DNA of 7,737 bases, taken from assembly GCA_943331855.1 (NCBI GenBank), contig CALQNE010000173.1:1-7737 (forward strand). The letters are read 5' to 3'. Below are positions 1 through 6,652 of the stretch, piece after piece. A program made the position numbers and the translations under genes. Numbering within the stretch: the stretch's first letter is position 1; every line of letters begins with the position of its first letter. The notes beneath the pieces were generated by a model. That model was not told the origin of the DNA, made no database searches, and worked only from the letters and a program-made list of their open reading frames with translations. Origin of the DNA: Bordetella parapertussis (GTDB lineage Bacteria; Pseudomonadota; Gammaproteobacteria; Burkholderiales; Burkholderiaceae_B).

Positions 1-486
1 AACCTTGAAGACATGGCCAATCGTATTGACTTGCCTGATTTAGATGTGACTGTCGACGATATTTTGGTGCTCAAACATATCGGCCCCAAAGGTGCGGCAA
101 TGCCTGAAGCCGGCTACATGCCGATCCCTAAAAAATTAGCGATTGCCGGTTGCAAAGACATTGTGCGGATTTCAGATGGTCGCATGAGCGGCACAGCCTT
201 CGGCACAATCGTGTTGCACGTGACGCCTGAGTCGGCGATTGGTGGGCCATTGGCTTATGTGCAAAACGGTGATCGCATTCGCTTAAGCGTTGAGAACCGT
301 GAATTGTCACTGTTGGTGAGTGATGCCGAGCTTGCACGACGTCAGGCTGAAAAGCCTGCAGTGGTGCCGACAGCACAGCGCGGCTATCGCAAATTATTTT
401 TGCAAAGCGTCACACAAGCCGACAAGGGCGCCGACTTTGATTTCTTGATGCCGCCGATGACTGGGGTGGTGCCTAAGGTTAAGTAA
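1..486 (+). CDS. IlvD/Edd family dehydratase, C-terminal part (5' end outside window)
   Basis: This is the last 161 codons of a dehydratase of the dihydroxy-acid / sugar-acid dehydratase family, cytosolic Fe-S enzymes that remove water from 2,3-dihydroxy acids or aldonic acids to give 2-keto acids. The reading frame is open from base 1, so the gene continues upstream; the ATG at 13 is internal. What is seen: a GPKGAAMPEAGYMPIPKKL stretch, then SDGRMSGTAFG (bases 166-198) with the conserved serine at 187-189, which in this family acts as the catalytic base. The family C-terminal pattern HVTPESAIGGPLA and a VSDAELARRQ segment follow. Family members are about 570-600 residues, so roughly three quarters of the protein is missing. 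The GMPE-like and PIPKKL wording resembles sugar-acid dehydratases such as arabonate dehydratase more than biosynthetic IlvD, but the Fe-S cysteines that would help decide lie outside the window. A possible terminator follows the stop codon. Confidence 0.93.
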   Translation, partial: NLEDMANRIDLPDLDVTVDDILVLKHIGPKGAAMPEAGYMPIPKKLAIAGCKDIVRISDGRMSGTAFGTIVLHVTPESAIGGPLAYVQNGDRIRLSVENRELSLLVSDAELARRQAEKPAVVPTAQRGYRKLFLQSVTQADKGADFDFLMPPMTGVVPKVK

Positions 487-496
487 CTGCTATCCC

Positions 497-525
497 TTGT
501 CGGGCGGGCTGAATCGGTCGATAAT
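497..525 (+). promoter_or_regulatory. Candidate sigma70 promoter of mntA-hepT
   Basis: TTGTCG at 497-502 (4 of 6 to the -35 consensus) and GATAAT at 520-525 (5 of 6 to the -10 consensus) are separated by exactly 17 bases. Transcription would start near 532, about 30 bases before the mntA start codon. The -10 element sits at the centre of the 509-537 palindrome, which would suit repression by a bound protein. Prediction only. Confidence 0.4.
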
Positions 526-546
526 TCGACCATTCAGTCATCTTTT
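509..546 (+). terminator. Imperfect palindrome with T-rich tail: possible terminator and/or operator
   Basis: Bases 509-521 and 526-537 form a 12-bp stem (CTGAAT, bulged C515, GGTCGA against TCGACCATTCAG) closed by a TAAT loop. The sequence TCATCTTTT follows at 538-546. This could be a rho-independent terminator for the dehydratase gene, although the stem is not very GC-rich and the T run starts five bases after it. The same palindrome also covers the -10 element of the candidate mntA promoter, so it could instead be an operator. The two readings cannot be separated from sequence alone. Confidence 0.45.
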
Positions 547-550
547 CTAA

Positions 551-558
551 AAGGAGGT
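551..558 (+). promoter_or_regulatory. Strong Shine-Dalgarno of mntA
   Basis: AAGGAGGT lies four bases before the ATG at 563 and is a near-perfect complement to the 16S rRNA 3' end. It is the strongest ribosome binding site in the window and fixes the start. High antitoxin translation relative to the coupled downstream toxin would fit a toxin-antitoxin pair. Confidence 0.8.
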
Positions 559-562
559 AACC

Positions 563-844
563 ATGCGCTTAGCACATGAAGAATTAGCAGCTATCCATGA
601 TGCTGTTCATTCGGCCGATGCTGACGCGCAGGTTTACCTATTTGGTTCAAGGGTAGATGACAACGCGAAAGGCGGTGATATCGATTTGTTGGTGCTCTCA
701 AAAAAAATCAACGTGATGGCTAAGCTTCAAATTTTGGCATCGCTTCACCAACAATTGGGCGAACGCAAAATCGATGTTGCAGTCTTCGCCGACGCTAATC
801 GCCCTTTTGCCAAAATGGCGCTCGAGCATGGGGTGTTGTTGTGA
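563..844 (+). CDS. mntA: MntA-like minimal nucleotidyltransferase antitoxin (MNT domain)
   Basis: This 93-residue protein is a minimal nucleotidyltransferase of the polymerase-beta superfamily. Its core is LFGSRVDDNAKGGDIDLLV (residues 26-44): G28-S29 followed by D39-x-D41, the two metal-binding aspartates, and a third acidic residue D71 in RKIDVAVF. The GS-to-DxD spacing is nine residues, one shorter than the usual GSx10DxD. In the characterised HepT-MntA (type VII) systems the MNT protein neutralises the HEPN ribonuclease by transferring AMP from ATP to a tyrosine of the toxin. All three acidic residues are present, so the enzyme should be active. Length is normal for the group. The ATG is set by the AAGGAGGT site upstream. 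The stop overlaps the start of hepT (GTGA, 841-844), so the two are translationally coupled. Other minimal nucleotidyltransferases exist, but the HEPN partner makes this call firm. Confidence 0.9.
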   Translation: MRLAHEELAAIHDAVHSADADAQVYLFGSRVDDNAKGGDIDLLVLSKKINVMAKLQILASLHQQLGERKIDVAVFADANRPFAKMALEHGVLL

Positions 845-1290
845 GCCGCAATAAGCTCGATATGCTCAAAGAAGAGACTGACGGGTTGGTGCTTGCTGCG
901 ACTCATCTTGAATATTCTATTGCGCGGTGCGTCGACTTAATTGGCCAAGAGTACTTGCCGCCTGAACAACTCGAGCGTCTTGAGTCGTTAACCAGCCGGT
1001 TTGCCAGAGTCGCCGACTTATTGACACAGCGCGTTTTTCGCTTGTTTGATGAAATCGAGCTTACTGGCGCCAGCACGGTGCTTGATCGCATCTACCGAGC
1101 CGAAAAACGCGGTTGGTTAGACGCAAGCCAAATGATCAAAATCCGCGAATTAAGAAATATGATCGCGCATGAATATGCTGCCGAAAAAATGACTGAAATT
1201 TACGCAGCCGTTTATGCGCTCTCGCAGACCTTGCTGATCATTGTCCCCAACGTCACCGCTGCCGCGCAGCGGCTCGTTGCGCGCGCCTAA
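841..1290 (+). CDS. hepT: HepT-like HEPN-domain ribonuclease toxin
   Basis: This 149-residue, mostly helical protein belongs to the HEPN superfamily of metal-independent RNases. The key motif near the C-terminus is ELRNMIAHEYAAE (residues 103-115). It gives R105-x4-H110, the catalytic Arg and His, followed by Y112, which makes the full RX4HXY motif; Y112 corresponds to the tyrosine AMPylated by MntA in studied systems. The start is GTG at 841, overlapping the mntA stop by four bases with only a weak GGGGTG upstream, so translation probably depends on ribosomes finishing mntA. An ATG lies seven codons further in but lacks the coupling. The motif is intact, so the toxin is probably functional and held in check by MntA. 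The 3' end overlaps the stop of the convergent acyl-CoA synthetase gene. A remote alternative is a HEPN protein without RNase activity, but the retained motif argues against it. Confidence 0.88.
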   Translation: MSRNKLDMLKEETDGLVLAATHLEYSIARCVDLIGQEYLPPEQLERLESLTSRFARVADLLTQRVFRLFDEIELTGASTVLDRIYRAEKRGWLDASQMIKIRELRNMIAHEYAAEKMTEIYAAVYALSQTLLIIVPNVTAAAQRLVARA

Positions 1291-3413
1291 TCGCCGTTAT
1301 TTACCTCAATCACCGCATCGACCGCGTACGCGCCTTGCCCTTCTGGCATGGCGAGTACGGGGTTCAGGTCGATTGATTGCAGCCTTGGCCCTGCGGCTAC
1401 TGCAAACGCAGATAGTTGTGACAACATCTTTGCCAGCGCCTTGATATCAGCCGGTGTACGGCCACGCGCACCGAGTAAAAGTGGTGCGCCTTTGATTGAG
1501 CGAATCATTTCTTCGGCAACGTCTTCACCGAAGGGGCAGCGATGCAGCACCACGTCTTGCAAGATCTCGACAAAAATCCCACCTAAGCCAAACATGGCGA
1601 CGGGGCCGAAGACGGGATCGCGATGGATACCCAAAATACATTCGACGCCGCCTTTCAATTGTTTGGCCACCAGCACACCATCTAGCTTGGCCTTGGGGGC
1701 GGCGGTGCGACCGCGTTGCATCAGTAAATCAAAGCCCGCACGTACGTCGGCCTCGTTTTCAATATCTAACAACACCCCACCGATTTCAGACTTATGCAAA
1801 ATATCTGGCGAGACGATTTTCATCACGACGGGATAGCCGATTTTTTTTGCGGCTTCAACAGCAGCATCTGCGCTGAGGCAAACCTCTTCGGGTGCTGAGG
1901 GGATGCCTGCTTGCGCCAGTAATAACTTTGCCTGCGCTTCACTTGGATTAGTGTGCGGCAAGGTAAAGGGTGCGATTACGGGTGCAACTTGGTTTGCAGG
2001 TTTGGCAAAGGCGCGGCCAAATTGCCCCATGGCTTCGATCGCGACGACCGCGCGTGCAGGGTCTTCAAAGACAGTAAAACCATCGCGTTCATAGTCGCGA
2101 ATCTGTTCGCGTCCACCCATTAACGACAAGGCAAAAATACAATTCGGGTGTTTGCTGCGTGCAATGTTTAATTGCTCGCGTAAACGCGGTGCAATGCTGG
2201 GCACACAACCTGTGTACGTAAAGAAACCCAAAATAGAACTGTATTTACCCTCGGCGATCAGCGCATCGGTGAAGGTGCTGATCAAACTCATTTCATTCAA
2301 ATATTGTGCAGTCACGTCAACCGGATTACGCGGCGCGGCAAACGGCAATAGCTTCAGCAAGCGTGCTTGCGATTCAGCCGGCATCTCAGGCATGGGCAAC
2401 CCAATTGCATCCGCCGCATCCGAAATAATCACACCCGCACCACCACTGACTGTGATCACGCCCAAGGTATTGTTTTCAGGATAAATCCCTCGCGAAGCCA
2501 AGCGCGCGATATCCAACATCTGTTCGGTGGTTTGCACGCGCACGACACCCAGTTCTTTGAGTACCGCATCGGTCACGCGGTCGTCGCCCGCAATCGAGGC
2601 GGTGTGTGATTGCGCAGCGGCGCTGCCGACCGCGCTGCGCCCAACCTTCATCATGACTACGGGCTTGCGTGCGCGGCGCGCGGCTTCTAGACCTGCAACA
2701 AAGCCGGCGGCCTCTTTGATGCCTTCTGAATAGAGCATGATGACCGTGGTGTCGGGGTCATCGACCGCAACTTGCAACATATCGCCCACCGTTAAGTCGG
2801 CCTCATTACCCGTCATGATGACTGCAGACAGGCCAATGTCGTTGGCGGTTGCAACGGCCATTAAGTGTGCGCCATAGGCACCCGATTGGCTAATAATCGC
2901 CACGCCACCCGGTTTTGGAAACTCAAGTTCACAACCCGTTGCAAAGGTTGCGTAAAACTTATGAACGGGGTTGATCAGGCCTAAAGAATTGGGGCCGATC
3001 AGCCGCATCCCGTATTGATGTGCCACCCGAACCAATTCGAGTTGGGCCGCGGCACCTTCGGGGCCTATTTCGGCAAAGCCCGAGCTAAACAAAATTGCGG
3101 CGGCGCAACCGCGCTCAGCCAAGGCGCGTATCGACTCAAGTGCGGCCGAGGCTGGCACGATCACAATTCCGACATCCGGCGTTTCAGGCAAGGCGGCGAT
3201 CGAGGCATAGCTTGTTAGGCCCTGTACCGTTGCACGATTGGGGTTTACCGGAAAAATCTTGCCTTTGTAACCTTGGCTTAGCATGTACGAGATTGGCCGC
3301 CCGCCAATGCGTAAGGGGTCGTCTGAAGCGCCAATGACTGCGACAGACTGCGGCTTGAGCAGTTTGATTAAGCGCGCGCGGTCATTGGGGCGGGTGGACT
3401 GGGGGGCGGTCAT
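1287..3413 (-). CDS. Acyl-CoA synthetase (NDP-forming), fused alpha-beta, acetate-CoA ligase family
   Basis: This 708-residue cytosolic enzyme is expected to interconvert an acyl-CoA plus NDP and phosphate with the free acid, CoA and NTP through phosphohistidine intermediates. Domains in order: an N-terminal CoA-binding Rossmann domain (about 14-135, VAVIGASDDP at 24-33); succinyl-CoA-ligase-like domains (about 150-460) with the phosphohistidine site QSHTAS at H270; and a C-terminal ATP-grasp domain (about 487-705) with VMKIVSPDILHKSEIGGV (K532, H540, the likely second phosphohistidine), FGLGGIFVE and the terminal DLNPV. Length around 700 is typical of fused alpha-beta members. There is no GNAT domain, so it is not a Pat-type protein acetyltransferase. 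The start is ATG at 3413-3411, preceded by GGAGA (plus-strand 3422-3426) at eight bases. The acyl substrate cannot be read from sequence. It is transcribed alone, divergently from the dienelactone hydrolase, and its stop overlaps that of hepT. Confidence 0.93.
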   Translation of the reverse strand: MTAPQSTRPNDRARLIKLLKPQSVAVIGASDDPLRIGGRPISYMLSQGYKGKIFPVNPNRATVQGLTSYASIAALPETPDVGIVIVPASAALESIRALAERGCAAAILFSSGFAEIGPEGAAAQLELVRVAHQYGMRLIGPNSLGLINPVHKFYATFATGCELEFPKPGGVAIISQSGAYGAHLMAVATANDIGLSAVIMTGNEADLTVGDMLQVAVDDPDTTVIMLYSEGIKEAAGFVAGLEAARRARKPVVMMKVGRSAVGSAAAQSHTASIAGDDRVTDAVLKELGVVRVQTTEQMLDIARLASRGIYPENNTLGVITVSGGAGVIISDAADAIGLPMPEMPAESQARLLKLLPFAAPRNPVDVTAQYLNEMSLISTFTDALIAEGKYSSILGFFTYTGCVPSIAPRLREQLNIARSKHPNCIFALSLMGGREQIRDYERDGFTVFEDPARAVVAIEAMGQFGRAFAKPANQVAPVIAPFTLPHTNPSEAQAKLLLAQAGIPSAPEEVCLSADAAVEAAKKIGYPVVMKIVSPDILHKSEIGGVLLDIENEADVRAGFDLLMQRGRTAAPKAKLDGVLVAKQLKGGVECILGIHRDPVFGPVAMFGLGGIFVEILQDVVLHRCPFGEDVAEEMIRSIKGAPLLLGARGRTPADIKALAKMLSQLSAFAVAAGPRLQSIDLNPVLAMPEGQGAYAVDAVIEVNNGD

Positions 3414-3464
3414 TGTGTGAGTCTCCGGGGATTTTTGTAGGTGTGATGTCAGTCAATGTCGTGG

Positions 3465-3494
3465 ATCATACAACTCAACAAAAACACCTGCCCA
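3465..3494 (-). promoter_or_regulatory. Candidate sigma70 promoter of the acyl-CoA synthetase gene
   Basis: On the minus strand TGGGCA (plus 3489-3494, 4 of 6 to -35) and TATGAT (plus 3465-3470, 5 of 6 to -10) are separated by 18 bases. The transcript would begin near 3458 and have a leader of about 45 nt. One copy of the 11-bp direct repeat falls in the spacer. On the plus strand only a weaker pair, ATGTCA at 3446-3451 and TACAAC at 3469-3474 with a 17-base spacer, was seen for the hydrolase; it would overlap this promoter. Confidence 0.35.
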
Positions 3495-3524
3495 AAATGA
3501 CGGGCAAGGGATAAACTCAACAAA
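3472..3524. repeat. 11-bp direct repeat AACTCAACAAA, two copies 42 bp apart
   Basis: Exact copies lie at 3472-3482 and 3514-3524 in the divergent intergenic region. The start-to-start distance of 42 bp is four helical turns, so both copies face the same side of the DNA. One copy lies within the spacer of the candidate minus-strand promoter and the other just upstream of the hydrolase ribosome binding site. A short imperfect inverted repeat (TGCCC/GGGCA, 3489-3493 and 3502-3506) lies between them. They could bind a regulator; no family can be named. Confidence 0.5.
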
Positions 3525-3541
3525 CTTACAGGAGATCCGTC

Positions 3542-4417
3542 GTGAACAAACCCACCCCAGAATTTGACAGCTTGCTACCCCCACTGACTTTAAATCGTCG
3601 TGGCTTTTTAACGACCTCGCTGGCGGGGGGCTTTACCCTGGCTGCCGGCCCGGTGATGGCTCAAACCGTTATCACCACCGACGCCACCGGCTTAGTTGCC
3701 GGCGAAGTCAAAATCCCGGTCGCCGATGGCATGATGCCGGCCTACCGCGCAGCACCCGAAGGTAAAACCAACCTTGGCACGATTCTTGTCATTCAAGAAA
3801 TCTTTGGTGTGCACGAGCACATTAAGGATGTGTGCCGTCGTTTTGCCAAGTTAGGGTATCTGGCGATTTCTCCTGAGCTGTATGCACGCCAGGGCGACCC
3901 TTCGAAGTACACCGATAACGCCAAACTGTTCGCCGAGATCGTTAACAAAGTGCCTGATGCACAAGTGATGAGTGATCTGGATGCAACCGCGAAGTGGGCC
4001 GCTGCCAATGGTGGCGACGCCAAACGTTTGGCAATCACCGGCTTTTGTTGGGGTGGCCGTATTGTGTGGCTGTATTCGGCACACAATCCTAACCTTAAAG
4101 CGGGCGTAGCCTGGTATGGCCGGATGGTGGGTGATGCTGACGCCATGAAGCCTAAGCACCCCGTTGATGTGACGGCGCAAATGAATGCCCCCGTGTTAGG
4201 CTTGTATGGCGGCGAAGATGCCGGCATCCCGGTCAGCACGATTGACACCATGAAAGCAGCACTTGAAAAAGGTTCGGCCGCGGCCAAGGCGTCAACGTTT
4301 GTGATTTATCCCAAGGCACCGCACGCGTTTCACGCCGACTATCGCCCAAGTTATCGCGCGGCTGAGGCCAAAGAAGGTTGGGAACAAGCGCAGGCTTGGT
4401 TTAAGAAGTATATGTAA
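3542..4417 (+). CDS. Dienelactone hydrolase family protein with Tat signal peptide
   Basis: This 291-residue alpha/beta hydrolase is exported to the periplasm. The N-terminus carries a twin-arginine signal, [13 protein letters not shown] (R19-R20), then a hydrophobic stretch and a likely cleavage site VMA-QT after residue 40. The mature part matches the dienelactone hydrolase family, which opens cyclic ester lactones or hydrolyses other esters. It shows E86 in QEIFGV, nucleophile C169 in GFCWGGR, D226 in GGEDAG and H261 in PHAFHAD, giving the Cys-His-Asp triad plus the conserved glutamate. Classical cytosolic enzymes are about 230-240 residues; the excess here is mainly the signal peptide and a short linker. 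The start is GTG at 3542 with AGGAG at 3530-3534. Starting later would cut off or shorten the Tat region. The solute importer downstream reads the same way, which suggests but does not prove a shared job. The true substrate is unknown; many family members are not chlorocatechol enzymes. Confidence 0.92.
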   Translation: MNKPTPEFDSLLPPLTLNRRGFLTTSLAGGFTLAAGPVMAQTVITTDATGLVAGEVKIPVADGMMPAYRAAPEGKTNLGTILVIQEIFGVHEHIKDVCRRFAKLGYLAISPELYARQGDPSKYTDNAKLFAEIVNKVPDAQVMSDLDATAKWAAANGGDAKRLAITGFCWGGRIVWLYSAHNPNLKAGVAWYGRMVGDADAMKPKHPVDVTAQMNAPVLGLYGGEDAGIPVSTIDTMKAALEKGSAAAKASTFVIYPKAPHAFHADYRPSYRAAEAKEGWEQAQAWFKKYM

Positions 4418-4428
4418 TTGTCCTTTAT

Positions 4429-4464
4429 CTCACCCGAACAATGTGGGTTTGTTGTTTGGGTGAG
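4429..4464 (+). terminator. Hairpin between hydrolase and transporter genes (terminator or leader structure)
   Basis: Bases 4429-4441 (CTCACCCGAACAA) pair with 4452-4464 (TTGTTTGGGTGAG) as a 13-bp stem with one G-U pair and a 10-nt loop. No T run follows on either strand, so it is not a standard intrinsic terminator. It starts 12 bases after the hydrolase stop. It may stabilise the upstream mRNA 3' end, give partial termination, or be a protein-binding inverted repeat controlling the transporter genes. Confidence 0.45.
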
Positions 4465-4498
4465 CGCGTATCGCAGCCAATCGTGACGTGCTCTTACC

Positions 4499-4503
4499 AG
4501 GAA
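4499..4503 (+). promoter_or_regulatory. Ribosome binding site fixing the start of the solute-binding protein
   Basis: AGGAA lies six bases before the ATG at 4510. The in-frame ATG at 4441 would lie inside the intergenic hairpin and add 23 residues that spoil the signal peptide, so 4510 is preferred. Confidence 0.65.
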
Positions 4504-4509
4504 AATAGA

Positions 4510-5541
4510 ATGAATAAATTGATTGCAATTGCGGCAACGAGCCTGATGGTGCTCGGGTTGACCGCCACGGCCTCGGCCCAACAGAAACTAGTTGTCGCAG
4601 GCTATGGTGGTTCGTTTGAAGACATCATGCGTAAGGATATTTTTCCGCCGTTCGAAAAAAAGCATAACGTCAAGATCGATTTTGTGGCGGGTAACTCAAC
4701 GAATACCGTTGCGCGCTTGCAGGCGCAAAAAGGTAATCAAGAAATTGATGTGGCAATTGTGGACGATGGCCCAATGTATCAGGCGATCGCTTTAGGCTTT
4801 TGTGCGCCGATTCAAGGCATGCCAGCTGATGACATCTATGCGACGGCACGCTACAAAGACGACAAGGCCGTTGCACTGGGGATCGTTGCAACCGGCATCA
4901 TGTACAACAAAAAGGTGTTTGCTGAAAAAGGTTGGGCCGCACCCACGTCTTGGAATGACCTTGCTGATCCTAAGTTTAAAAAGCTGCTCGTGATCCCTCC
5001 GCTGAACAACACTTATGGTTTACATGCCGTGGTGCAGTTTGCGCGTGCAGGCGGGGGTGGTGAAAAAAACATTGAGCCAGGCTTCAAAGCGTTTAAAGAC
5101 AAGATTGGTCCAAACGTACTGGTCTATGAACCATCGCCCGGCAAAATGACCGAGCTATTCCAAAGCGGTCAGGCCGTGATCGGTGTGTGGGGCACGGGCC
5201 GAGTGAAGTCCTTTGCAGATACTGGTTTCCCAGTGGGCTTTGCCTATCCTAAAGAAGGCGCTTATGCCTTGCTGTCTTCGGTTTGCCCGATCGCAAAACC
5301 CAAAGCCAACCCGTTAGCGCAAGACTTTATCCAGTATTTGTTGACACCTGAAGTTCAAGGGTTGATGGGTACGTCTTATGGTTATGGCCCTGTGAACAAA
5401 AAAGCAGTTGTCAAAGATGATGCAAATGTACCGCTGCCGCTTGGCAAGCGTGCTGCTGATTTGATCGTGGTGGATTGGGATGTCATCAATGACAATCGCA
5501 CTGCCTGGGATAAGCGCTGGACTCGCGAAATCGAACGTTAA
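4510..5541 (+). CDS. ABC transporter substrate-binding protein, spermidine/putrescine (PotD-like) class
   Basis: This 343-residue periplasmic protein captures the solute for the importer encoded by the next three genes. It begins with a Sec signal peptide: K3, a hydrophobic core IAIAATSLMVLGL, and a cleavage site ASA-QQ after residue 23. There is no lipobox cysteine, so it should be soluble in the periplasm. The mature protein opens with LVVAGYGGSFED and continues with the type II solute-binding fold of the COG0687 / SBP_bac_8 group (VDFVAGNS-like segment, DVAIVDDGP, GIMYNKKVFAEKGWAAPTSW, IGVWGTGRVKSF). The pattern GIxYNxKVF...PTSWxDL is typical of this group. Relatives bind polyamines, opines, amino-acid-like or other small organic compounds; the ligand cannot be called from sequence, so polyamine is only the class name. 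The start is ATG 4510. The ATPase gene begins 29 bases after the stop, indicating one operon. Confidence 0.93.
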   Translation: MNKLIAIAATSLMVLGLTATASAQQKLVVAGYGGSFEDIMRKDIFPPFEKKHNVKIDFVAGNSTNTVARLQAQKGNQEIDVAIVDDGPMYQAIALGFCAPIQGMPADDIYATARYKDDKAVALGIVATGIMYNKKVFAEKGWAAPTSWNDLADPKFKKLLVIPPLNNTYGLHAVVQFARAGGGGEKNIEPGFKAFKDKIGPNVLVYEPSPGKMTELFQSGQAVIGVWGTGRVKSFADTGFPVGFAYPKEGAYALLSSVCPIAKPKANPLAQDFIQYLLTPEVQGLMGTSYGYGPVNKKAVVKDDANVPLPLGKRAADLIVVDWDVINDNRTAWDKRWTREIER

Positions 5542-5570
5542 GAGCCGCTGTTTAAGTTGAGCGCTGCGCC

Positions 5571-6626
5571 ATGACCTACCTTGTTCTAAATAGTTTAACC
5601 AAGCGGTACGGCGCTGCCGCTGTGGTCGACGGCCTGAGCCTGTCGATTGCGCAAGGAGAGTTTGTTTCGCTCTTGGGTCCGTCGGGCTGCGGCAAAACAA
5701 CCACCCTGCAGATGATTGCCGGGTTTGTTGAGCCGACGTCTGGCAGCATTGTTTTAAATGGAAAAGAGCTGCGCAACGTCCCCGCGAATCGGCGCGGGTT
5801 AGGGATTGTGTTTCAAAACTACGCGCTGTTTCCGCATATGACCGCTGCGCAAAACGTGGGCTTTGGCCTTGAGATGCAAGGCGTTTCTACGGCAGAGTGT
5901 GCCGATCGCGTGGCTGATATCCTCAAACTCGTGGGCCTCACGCATCTTGCCGATCGTTACCCGGCGCGTATGTCAGGGGGGCAACAGCAACGCGTGGCCT
6001 TGGCGCGTGCCTTAGTGATTAAACCTGGCGTCTTGCTGCTTGATGAACCCCTGTCTAATCTTGATGCCAAGCTGCGTGAAGAGATGCAACTTGAATTGCG
6101 TAGCATTCAACGCACACTGGGGACGACAACGCTGCTGGTGACCCATGATCAGTCAGAGGCGCTTGCCTTGTCGGATCGTATCGTGGTGATGAATCAAGGC
6201 CGTGTCGAGCAAATTGCCGAGCCGTTTGCGGCCTATGAGCAACCCAAGTCTGAATTTGTAGGGGGCTTTTTAGGAAAGGCGAATATTTTTAAAACACAGC
6301 CAGAGACCTCTGCTGCGATACCCTCTATTCGCATTGGTGAAGCGGTGTTGCCGCTTGAAGGCGCGACGATACTGTTAGGTAGTGTGCTCGTGCGCCCAGA
6401 AAAAATTCTTTTTACAGAGCCTCAGCCGTCTGCCTTGCCAGGCATCATGAAGACGCGCGTGTTTCAGGGCAATCACTGGCTGTGTCAAGTGAGTACGTCA
6501 GTTGGCGAGGTGCTGGTGATCAGACAAAATGATGGCCTCGCCGTGCCAGAAGAAGGTGCGCCCGTGCATCTGCGTTGGCGCGCGCAAGACATGCGTCCCG
6601 TTGCGGCCTCGCCGCGACAAGCTTAG
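5571..6626 (+). CDS. ABC transporter ATP-binding protein, PotA-like
   Basis: This 351-residue cytoplasmic ATPase energises the importer. All nucleotide-binding motifs are present: Walker A GPSGCGKTT (36-44), Q-loop VFQNYALFPHMT (Q82), signature MSGGQQQRVALARA (SGGQQ 135-139), Walker B LLLDEP (155-160, E159), D-loop SNLD (162-165) and H-loop THD (H192). After about residue 235 comes a C-terminal regulatory TOBE-type domain, with VLVRPEKI at 272-279, typical of the PotA/FbpC/MalK class. Length is normal for PotA homologues. The ATG at 5571 has only a poor TTGAG-like ribosome binding site, but it gives the expected N-terminus just before the first strand (LVLNSLTKRYG). Translation may depend on the upstream gene 29 bases away. 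Permease 1 begins 26 bases after the stop. Confidence 0.95.
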   Translation: MTYLVLNSLTKRYGAAAVVDGLSLSIAQGEFVSLLGPSGCGKTTTLQMIAGFVEPTSGSIVLNGKELRNVPANRRGLGIVFQNYALFPHMTAAQNVGFGLEMQGVSTAECADRVADILKLVGLTHLADRYPARMSGGQQQRVALARALVIKPGVLLLDEPLSNLDAKLREEMQLELRSIQRTLGTTTLLVTHDQSEALALSDRIVVMNQGRVEQIAEPFAAYEQPKSEFVGGFLGKANIFKTQPETSAAIPSIRIGEAVLPLEGATILLGSVLVRPEKILFTEPQPSALPGIMKTRVFQGNHWLCQVSTSVGEVLVIRQNDGLAVPEEGAPVHLRWRAQDMRPVAASPRQA

Positions 6627-6652
6627 CCGCGTAAGCGATCTAGACACTTATC

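Noticed and set aside
903..1091. Minus-strand frame of 62 codons inside hepT
   Set aside because: Antisense shadow of a HEPN gene with an intact motif; no ribosome binding site.
1348..2733. Several open plus-strand frames of 60-160 codons across the acyl-CoA synthetase gene
   Set aside because: They are antisense to a long protein with clear CoA-binding and ATP-grasp motifs, have no ribosome binding sites and show low-complexity translations typical of shadow frames.
3446..3474. Plus-strand promoter ATGTCA-17-TACAAC for the hydrolase
   Set aside because: Both elements match only 4 of 6 consensus bases and such pairs occur often by chance; mentioned only as a possibility.
3793..4287. Minus-strand frame of 164 codons inside the hydrolase gene
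   Set aside because: It lies opposite a gene with an intact signal peptide and catalytic triad; the translation has no recognisable family and no start signals.
4441..4509. Earlier in-frame ATG at 4441 as the start of the binding protein
   Set aside because: It would begin at the edge of the intergenic hairpin, has no Shine-Dalgarno site and would bury the normal Sec signal peptide behind 23 unlikely residues.
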